NCBI GenBank assembly: GCA_001630475.1
Contig: KV419401.1
Location: forward strand, 558,001-622,000
Source of the DNA: Sistotremastrum niveocremeum HHB9708
Taxonomy: Eukaryota > Basidiomycota > Agaricomycetes > Sistotremastrales > Sistotremastraceae
Direction of reading: 5' to 3'
Length of the DNA: 64,000 bases
This document shows, piece after piece, positions 57,053 through 64,000 of the stretch; within the stretch, counting starts at the first letter, position 1, and each line of letters opens with the position of its first letter. A program made the position numbers and the translations under genes. The notes under the pieces were generated by a model. That model searched no databases. It was not told the DNA's origin and saw only the letters and a list, made by a program, of their open reading frames with translations.

Positions 57053-58694
57053 TTAGACTCCGACCGGGCCGGCAGGAGCGACGGGGGGACACCCAAACGG
57101 CTTCGCGATTGCCTGTACGAGCGTGATCACGTTCCGTGCGAGTATCCCAGTCGCATTGTTCAAACTAGCCGGAAGATTTTGGACGGCGAGATTATAATAC
57201 GGTGCGCTGCACTACAATCGCAGAATCACAATCACAATCAACATAAGCACTGATATGAACTTGTAGAATTGGGGAACACGTACGACTGGTAAGGGAGCGT
57301 CGAGGATATAACTTCCATTTGCATTGTTAGCTCCGGCTGCGACGGGGTGTGCGAGGAGGATCTCGGTTGCTGATGATGCTATGAAGGTCAGATTTCCGGG
57401 CGAGGATTTTCGGAACCAGTTATCTGGAAAGGTTTGATTGCGCAAGAAAGAGCCCATGGTTTGTTGACTTAGAGTTCCGGTGGTTCCTGCCATTCGATTA
57501 TTTGAGCACAGGATAGGGACATAGGGATAATGTGGGCACGGACCGTTAGCGAAGAAATTGAGGACAAAGGCTGCTTCGCCGTAGCTCAGGGATAATCGGC
57601 CGACGTGGTATTCGAGCTACAAAATGACGATTTAGCGTCTGTAGAGGTAGGAAAAGCGATTGAGAAATGAAACGCACCACTTTATTCCGAACTTGATCCT
57701 CCAAGAATCGGGCGTACTTGAACTCTTGCATAACCTTGGTAGTGACGATAGATCTATTCCCAGTGACCGGGGAATCATCTCCGAATTGACCAGTATACAA
57801 GAGAAGCTTCATCATCGTTCGCGTCAGTGTTACGACTCAATCTGTTCATGGACAATACGTACCTCGTCATAAAGACTGTCCTGGAAATTCACATTATCCC
57901 CAATCGCAGCATCTTGTCTCGTCATCGAGACATCGCCTTAATTAATAGGAGGTCAATTCGCGATGCCCACTAGTACAAGCAGCGACTCCACGGACCTTCA
58001 AATCGACCGTGCTTAGCCAGACCTCCAGGCGGATTAGGTCCATCAATTTCATCCGGAAGCACAGGGATCAAAGGGGACTCTCCACCGATCGATACGAGGT
58101 CTAAATACGCATTACCTCTCGCAAGCTACCACACACACCTCATCAGACAAATAGGATAGAAAGACGGGAGGAGGGGAGGAGGGAGTACCATTGCGAATCC
58201 GGCTAGGGCACTTGCGAGGTCATGTTCCATGTTAAATCCTTCGCCTACGGCGGTTACGATTTGTTCGAATGAGACGATGCCGCTGTGGGGTTTTTGTGAG
58301 AGGGTGTTTATGGAGGGGGGGAGGAGGGGGAGACTTACTTGTGGGGGAGATAACCGTGGTTTGCGAGGGTGTTCAATCCGGCTGGGAGAATTAAATGAGT
58401 AGCGTCGTGGGTTCAAGTTGAAGGTTAGGTACGTACGACATGGTCCACGTTGATCGCCTGGGCCAGGAGCGACCCAAGGGTGTGCAGCATCTACGAATAA
58501 GAACGAGAGTAAGAAATTGCTTTTAGTTCGAAAGCACGAGAATGTCAGATACCTGGTATTTGCTTGATACCCGTATCATTAGATACGGGAGGAATGACGA
58601 TGATCACACCACCCGAGTCTGCAGGAGCCTGAGGCGGGGTAGTAGTTGTGAGTGAACAGAGGAGAGAAAGACTGTGCAGGAGCATTTGAAGCAT
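57053..58694 (-). CDS. Unspecific peroxygenase UPO-C
   Basis: The third member and, like UPO-A, apparently whole. The start at 58694 gives MLQMLLHSLSLL as signal peptide, then the ADSGGVIIVIPPVSNDTGIK segment shared with UPO-B. Splicing restores GPGDQRGPC-PGLN (heme Cys), GRFE-GDVSMTRQD (EGD) and GRLSLSYGEAAF (Arg/Glu pair). The final exon reads CSAPYYNLAVQNLPASLNNA and ends AKPFGCPPVAPAG-PVGV with both C-terminal Cys. It resembles UPO-B more than UPO-A (HPWVAPGPGDQ versus HPYVAPGPGDQ), so B and C are the younger pair. It has a TATTTAAG box 58 bp upstream. Confidence 0.9.
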
Positions 58695-58752
58695 TTTGAC
58701 AAGTGCGGCTCGACAACGAGGAGACGTGAAGAAGATTCACGCGACAGCCCAA

Positions 58753-58760
58753 CTTAAATA
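58753..58760 (-). promoter_or_regulatory. TATA-like box of UPO-C
   Basis: TATTTAAG, minus strand, 58 bp before the ATG; same octamer as UPO-B. Confidence 0.5.
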
Positions 58761-58896
58761 CTCTTCCTCCCCCTCCATTGACACTCAGCGTACCTACTGT
58801 ACAGGCTTTGGCCTAGCACGGTCCTCTCTTCCCCCCGGGCCCGAACACGGTATTCCCATCTTCCGAACAAGCAACGCATGTATTCGTGTCCTGAGT

Positions 58897-58915
58897 GTCC
58901 TGAGCGGTGATATAG
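58897..58915 (-). promoter_or_regulatory. Upstream block shared by UPO-C and UPO-B
   Basis: GTCCTGAGCGGTGATATAG; one mismatch to 53455-53473. A looser match (CTTCC-GAACA) continues on the far side. Confidence 0.45.
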
Positions 58916-59938
58916 AACACTTCTCCTCAGTTCGGTGTTTGAAAAACTGGTTGAAAAATGGTTGTGCCTTTTCTGGTGCCTGCAAGTGTGCCTGGGACGG
59001 AAGCAAAGATATCGGAGTTCCCTTCAAACGCTCCGCAGGGCTCGGAATTCCCGGGACTGTTATTGTAGAATCCGCATCTGGACCTTGATGTTGGCCCTGG
59101 AAGTCCCTGGTGAGCGGAAGTATTGTTGTGAAGTTGTGAAGTCGAGATTTGCCGTTTCTGTGGAATCGTCTATTGTACCTTATATTTATCAGACCACCAG
59201 GACCAGGACGGGGACTAGGAGCTGGGTCTGAATCACCGAAATCATCGGAGGACGAGAATACAAGAATACAAAGACAGTTGACGCGTGAAGCTTGAAGGAT
59301 TTTTCGTCGAGGGCATTCATGTTGCGGTCGCAATTGCCAGCTGCCAGCTGGTCAAAGTCTCGACGCACTTTTCCATGTTTGAACTCCGCCACGATCTTGT
59401 TCTCCCGGGCCCGGGCGTCGAACCCCTCAGTACTTCTTTCTCGAATCCGAAGCTTCTCTCTCTCTTGGTTCTTGAATAGCGCAGACTGGTGTGTGTGTTA
59501 CGTTTCAGAGGAAGTGGATATCGGAGAAAGAAAGGCGGAGAATTCGGATGCTGGGAGCGAGAATCGAAGGTGCTGTAGTAGAATGGAATGGATAACGGAA
59601 GATTTGAAAAGTACAAAGGTACACAGGAACGATGAACACAAGGTTATAGAGGATACAACGAGCACGAGGAAGAGTACGACGCGAAGCGGAAATCGGAGAA
59701 GAGGAGAGGCATACAGGAGTTGGTACAGCGGAGAATAAGCAGAGGGTGAATATGAAGAATCGAAAGTGAATCTGTGAAACGTGAGATGCATATGAGGTCC
59801 GGTAAAGATCGAGAGTCGAGAGTCGAATCGAAGAGAATCAGCGCTATTAATCAGCTTTCGTGTCACTATATCAGAGGAAGAAGGAATAACTGGGTGAGAG
59901 GTGGAGGAAACGTCCATCTCGCGGTCGCCTGAATGATC

Positions 59939-61006
59939 TCAAGAATGAGGATGTTGTTCTTTCAGCGCTACACAACCCATCAACCCTCAATCCCTTGCAA
60001 AAAACATAGAAAAGGGAGAGAACACACCGATCCCATCAAACTGAGGCTTCTCATCCTTCACCCACCCCGATCTCCTAACCCAAGCGCTCGCGCGGGAATT
60101 CGACATTGAGATTCTCGAAGACGTCCGTCGTCGATGACGCAGCCATATGATCAACTACACCCATCGTCATCGTCAGTATCAGCTCGTGAGTAGAGATGAG
60201 GAGAAGGGAGGGGAAGGGGAGGGGGGACTTATTCATCGTCATTATCACCGTTAGTAAATGAGGAAGGAGAGGAAGGAGAGGAAGGGGGGGAAGGGGGGGA
60301 AGGGAGGGAAGGGAGGGAAGGGAGGGAGGGGAGGGCTTACGAGTCCAACGAGAATAAGACTTCCGACGATAGATACAGACGCTGCTATAGCTTTCGTGTG
60401 GCTCGATGAAGAAGAATTGGAGTTGGAGGAGTTAGAGGGGGATGAGCCTGAGCCGGTCGTTTCGGTTGGTGCGTTCGTTGAGAGTCCGTTAGGGCCAAGT
60501 GTGAATCTAGAATATAATGAGATTTAGGGGAAGGGAGGGGAGGAGGGAGGGGACGTGCAAGGCGTGTTCCTCGATATCTGTTCCTGTGCGAATTATCTCC
60601 CAACATTCGGCAAAGGGGGGAAGATCAGAGGATGCGCTACCGCCCACACCACATCAATTTTCTTGAGATCGGAGGATGTTAATGGATGGACGTACGGGAA
60701 TCCGAGCTCTGAGAGTGTCCCGGAGAAGGTTTGGATGAGGAAACAAGTCGTTATCGTCGGTGGGTAGGTCGACTCGAATCTACCATCCACCCATCCGTCA
60801 GCTCACAAGTCCACCACTTGGGTAAGGAGGTATGCGTACATTCCTGGCGGATCGGTAATTTCGTTCGGAGGACTGCTCGTCGTGGTACTAGACGTAGGAT
60901 TTGGATCCGCAGAAACTGAGACCGCAGTTGAGCTCTGCGCTCGCGCGCTTCTCAGTCCCAGTCCCACCGCCATTGAAAGGTAAGTTAGAATAGTTGTACA
61001 CTTCAT
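59939..61006 (-). CDS. Single-pass membrane protein, secreted ectodomain (twin of 33109-33985)
   Basis: The start at 61006 gives MKCTTILTYLSMAVGLGLRS as signal peptide and a Ser/Thr segment ending SSPPNEITDPPG. The ectodomain is FESTYPPTITTCFLIQTFSG and later FAECWEIIRTGT with the same two Cys as the twin. Next are a Ser/Asn-rich stalk, TM helix KAIAASVSIVGSLILVGL, and the basic tail IIWLRHRRRTSSRI, RRSGWVKDEK, ALKEQHPHS. The stop lies at 59939. Six exons occupy the same positions as in the twin. The intron after ECWEIIRTGTDIEEHAL seems to start with GCACGT instead of GT, and the next one holds a long G/A-rich repeat. Function unknown. Confidence 0.75.
60270..60336 (+). repeat. G-rich purine repeat within an intron
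   Basis: Repeated GGAAGGGAGGGAAGGG units on the plus strand with more than eight G-runs of three or longer. It lies in the intron after the membrane-helix exon and could form G-quadruplexes. Confidence 0.8.
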
Positions 61007-61804
61007 CGTCCTGTTACAGAGGTACAGAGTAGAGTACAGAACGAGGAAGACAGGAGGGACTGAGGAGGTGCCCTGCACTGCACTTTGGGTCGTGCCTGGG
61101 AATTTACACCGTGTTTATGCTGTAGCGCCCGACTGGCGTGCGAGATATCTATTTTTGTGAGTCTGGAATGAGAAAATCCGTGCATCTATATATGTATACA
61201 GTGGAAGGAGTCTGTCGATAGTGCAATAGATCGTAGTCCATTTCTTGGGGAGATTGGCGAGAATAAACGCAGAAATCGCAGAATGGTCCACACGCTCCTC
61301 GCGCATTGCAGAACCAGGGACGGGTGCTCACGATCGAATCCACAAGTCTCTCGCAGAATGAAAGAATAAGGAGAATCAAAGTCAAAAACCAAGGCAACAA
61401 ATTCAAGATCCCAAAATCGATCCCACGCCGTCGTCGTCGTCGCTGTCGTTGGCAGATGGTTCCTGGAGAACGCATAACGGCGGGACGTACTTTCCACGTA
61501 TAGTTTGATTATTGATAGAGTTGGATTGAAGGATTTGAGGAAAGGGCTAGAGATACCTCCTCAATCGAGCGCCGGGCTCAGCGCTCAGTAGCCAGCATCC
61601 AACATCTAGCAAAGCAAAGCGCATCTCTATCCCGCCAAACCGAGAACCAGCACCAGAACCACGGGTATGCGTCCCAACGTCGTCATGGCCCGCGACGACA
61701 GTGACGACAACAAAGAGAGTGAAACTGAGTAACCGGGTCTTGAGTTGATCCCATCATCCCTTCCCTCACATCACCAGCCTGAGGCCTGAATACAGACATC
61801 CACT

Positions 61805-61830
61805 CGGGCATCGGGCATCGGGCATCGGGT
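61805..61830 (+). repeat. Tandem 7-bp repeat CGGGCAT
   Basis: Three and a half copies of CGGGCAT. Function unknown. Confidence 0.7.
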
Positions 61831-62306
61831 AGCAACTCTCTATAGTTGGAAAGTAACCGGAGAGAAATGGGAAGGGGAGTGGTCTGGATTTCTTTCAGGT
61901 CCATCATCTGGGAGTCTTGGCTTTCGTGATTGAATCCAGGTTCAAGATGCGAGAGCTGCCAGTGTTCAAGCGAGGAGAGGTTTGAGCCTTGCTGTCGGAG
62001 ATCAAAATGTCATGCTCGACAACCCGCAAATTCAAATTGCTACTTTGCTTCCTTGTCTTCATATCCACTGGCAATGTCTTCTTTGCTCACTACCAACCAA
62101 TGACTCCTTATTGTATCTGTCGAAAACTTTGCTCAGTCCTCCTGCCAACCCAACCCAAAGAAAGAAATTGATGAACCGCTCACTCGGATATCCCGTCTCC
62201 ATATGCGTCTCCGCTAGCGCATTGATGATAAGAATGATGAGAGTATCCAAGCAAACCTTACAAACCTAACGAACGCCAACACCGCGGAACTCCAAGCCCG
62301 ACCTGT

Positions 62307-62329
62307 CATCCATCCATCCATCCATCCAA
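62307..62329 (+). repeat. CATC microsatellite
   Basis: About five CATC units followed by CAAT variants. Confidence 0.7.
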
Positions 62330-62437
62330 TCAATACAATCAGAGTCTAATCTCCCCTCTGTCTCCTCGTGCTCCCGCTCTCAGGCCTCAGGCTACAAGTG
62401 ATGATGCATGATGGACTCGGGATGATGGCTTCGTTAC

Positions 62438-62446
62438 TATAAATAT
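62438..62446 (+). promoter_or_regulatory. TATA box of the second lactonase-like gene
   Basis: TATAAATAT, about 220 bp upstream of the ATG at 62665, with a C/T-rich leader between. Confidence 0.4.
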
Positions 62447-62664
62447 CTGACTGAATGATTTCGGTTCTCCATCTCTGGCAGATCCCTAGCGAGTCGACAT
62501 TGTCATTGTCATTGCCCTCTGCCCCCCTCAGCCTCAGCCTTAGGCTATCTTCCTCTCGTATTCTCGGTTTTATCCTGGTAGCAGCGCTCCAACCTCTCAT
62601 TCACCACACATTCCTTCTCTCCTTCTTTATCCTATAACTATCACTCGAAATCGAAATCGAAATT

Positions 62665-64000
62665 ATGAAATCCCTCCTCTCCACCTCTGCTTCGATATTC
62701 CTATTCGCCGGAAATCTGGCTTTCGTTTCTGTGTCTGTGTCTGCAGCTGGTATACCCGCTATATGTCAACAATCAGCTAAACAAGCTGCAGTCCACGGAG
62801 CTGTATATTGTACGTCCCCCCTCTTTCCCTCCCCTCCCTCTTCCCTCACCGGGTCTCTTCCCTCCTGCTTCTTGGGATATAAGACTAACGCTGATTCTGG
62901 ATAGTTATTAATAATGATGGAAATGCGAATAAGATCATAGCACATGAGATTCAACAAGATGGGACTCTCGTACGTTTCCTCCCCTTATACCCTTCGATTC
63001 TATTGCTAACGAAAATATCAGAAATTCGGAGCGTCGACGTGGGCTGGTGGACGCGTACGTCTCCCCCCCGCTTCTCTAAATAATAGATTAACACTGAATG
63101 TGCTACGTAGGGATCACACGGAAACGAAGCTCCAGCCCCAAACGGACCAGACGCCCTATTCTCCCAAGGCGCAGTAAAAGTCTCCGGCAACCACCTCTTC
63201 ACAATAAACGTACGCCCCCCCCCCCTCCCCTCCCCTCCGAATTAAATAAAAAATAAAAAATAAAGATATTGACGCGTGTGTAGGCCGGATCGAACACTGC
63301 AGCAATGTTCGAAATCAACCAGGAGAATCCTACGAAATTGCATATGGTTGGAACGCCTGTTAGTACGGGGGGTGAATTTCCTATGGCTATGGCTGTTGAT
63401 TCGAAGAGGGGTCAAGGTACGTCTTTCTCTCGTTTTTCTTACGAATGGCGAACGAGGACGACGAACGACTGTTTTTAGTGTGCGTCGCGAATGGAGGAGC
63501 TGTGAATGGAGTCCAGTAAGCCCCTTGATTATTCGTGGAGATTCGTTGGTACTGATTTTGTGATGTGAAGATGCTTCAAAGCGGATAATAAACAAGGATT
63601 AATCGAGATCCAAAACACCCTCCGTCCGCTCAACATCAAACAATCGACTCCACCTACCGGTCCCGCAGGCACCGTCTCGCATATCCTCTTCTCAGAAGAC
63701 GGTACTAAGCTCTTCGCTTCCGTCAAGGGTGTCCCTCCCACCCCAGGTACATCCCCCTCCCATATCCTCCAACTATCCGACCCACTAATTCTAAAACGAA
63801 TAAAGGCTTCATAGCAACATGGGACGTCAACCCCGACGGCACTCTCTCACCCTCCTTCAAATCCTCCCCACCCTCCAAAGGCGGTCTTCTCCCATTCTCA
63901 ATGACAGTAATCCCCGGCAAGAATTCCATCCTCAACACAGATGCCGGTGTGGGCTTCTCAGTGTTTGATTTTTCAAAGGGGGATCAAGCGAGTAGTAGTG
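62665..64000 (+). CDS. Secreted lactonase-like beta-propeller protein, 3' end beyond window
   Basis: Paralogue of the gene at 2852. A signal peptide (MKSLLSTSASIFLFAGNLAF) is followed by VYFINNDGNANKIIAHEIQQ, GGRGSHGNEAPAPNGPDALF, VCVANGGAVNGVQCF, GTVSHILFSEDGTKLFASVK and DAGVGFSVFDF. The first seven or so introns correspond in position to those of the left-hand copy (for example splits inside GVQ-CF and after PPTPG), confirming both gene models. The frame is open at the window edge, so about the last fifth is missing. Several introns contain long C-runs. It is divergent from the membrane protein at 61006. Confidence 0.85.

Larger units (their letters stand above)
58695..59938. other. Promoter of UPO-C and 3' flank of the membrane protein gene
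   Basis: No supported gene; several overlapping frames near 58794-59917 contradict one another. Confidence 0.5.
61007..62664. other. Divergent promoter region
   Basis: Between the divergent membrane protein and lactonase-like genes. It holds CGGGCAT tandem repeats at about 61805-61830, a CATC microsatellite at about 62307-62329 and a TATA box at 62438. Frames at 61149-61500 lack support. Confidence 0.5.

Noticed and set aside
59292-59917. Overlapping frames of 99-148 codons on both strands
   Set aside because: Low-complexity Arg/Ser-rich or Ser/Leu-rich composition and mutual overlap point to chance openness of biased sequence.
61149-61503. Minus frames of 103-108 codons
   Set aside because: They run through the divergent promoter region, disagree in frame and show no motif.
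62307-62329. CRISPR-like repeat
   Set aside because: Simple tetranucleotide microsatellite; CRISPR arrays do not occur in fungal nuclear DNA.

Overview
The window reads as nuclear DNA of a mushroom-type basidiomycete (Agaricomycetes). Almost every recognisable host gene is cut by short introns of about 45-60 bases with GT..AG ends. The gene families fit that group: unspecific peroxygenases, secreted lactonase-like beta-propellers, MYND-finger proteins, orphan 7-TM proteins, GPI-anchored and small cysteine-rich secreted proteins, F-box proteins, a WW-like membrane protein and Ty3/Gypsy and Tc1/mariner elements. I could not identify the species.

Layout. 1-11.6 kb: the start of an F-box gene (minus), a secreted lactonase-like protein (plus), peroxygenase UPO-A (minus), a gene-poor stretch, an unknown protein with a possible nuclease-like core, and a Nudix hydrolase. 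12.05-15.02 kb: a complete-looking Tc1/mariner transposon with 55-bp perfect terminal inverted repeats, a TA duplication, an intact DD34E transposase with introns, and a second intact gene facing it tail to tail. 15.1-24.2 kb: a WW-like membrane protein starting 76 bp beyond the transposon, an intron-containing tRNA-Ala(AGC), a 7-TM protein and a tandem pair of MYND-finger genes. 24.26-32.70 kb: a young Ty3/Gypsy retrotransposon whose 876-bp LTRs look identical. 33-43.6 kb: a single-pass membrane protein, an unknown protein and three dispersed members of a small coiled-coil family, two of them with a cysteine motif. 44.2-50.5 kb: translation factor eEF1B (exchange subunit), then three secreted proteins in a row. 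50.9-58.7 kb: a TA-flanked MITE, UPO-B (its last exon split by a solo LTR), an F-box protein and UPO-C. 59.9-64 kb: a paralogue of the single-pass membrane protein and a second lactonase-like gene running off the window.

The two ends of the window mirror each other: lactonase plus UPO on the left, two UPOs plus lactonase on the right, and twin membrane proteins at 33 and 60 kb. This suggests local duplication and shuffling, with mobile elements (mariner, Gypsy, solo LTR, MITE) in the spacers and in one gene. The UPOs (heme-thiolate oxygenation with H2O2) and lactonase-like proteins all carry signal peptides, so an extracellular oxidative or aromatic-compound role is plausible; that link is inference.

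Exon joins were worked out by eye from splice signals, open frames and comparison between paralogues inside the window. No database search was possible.
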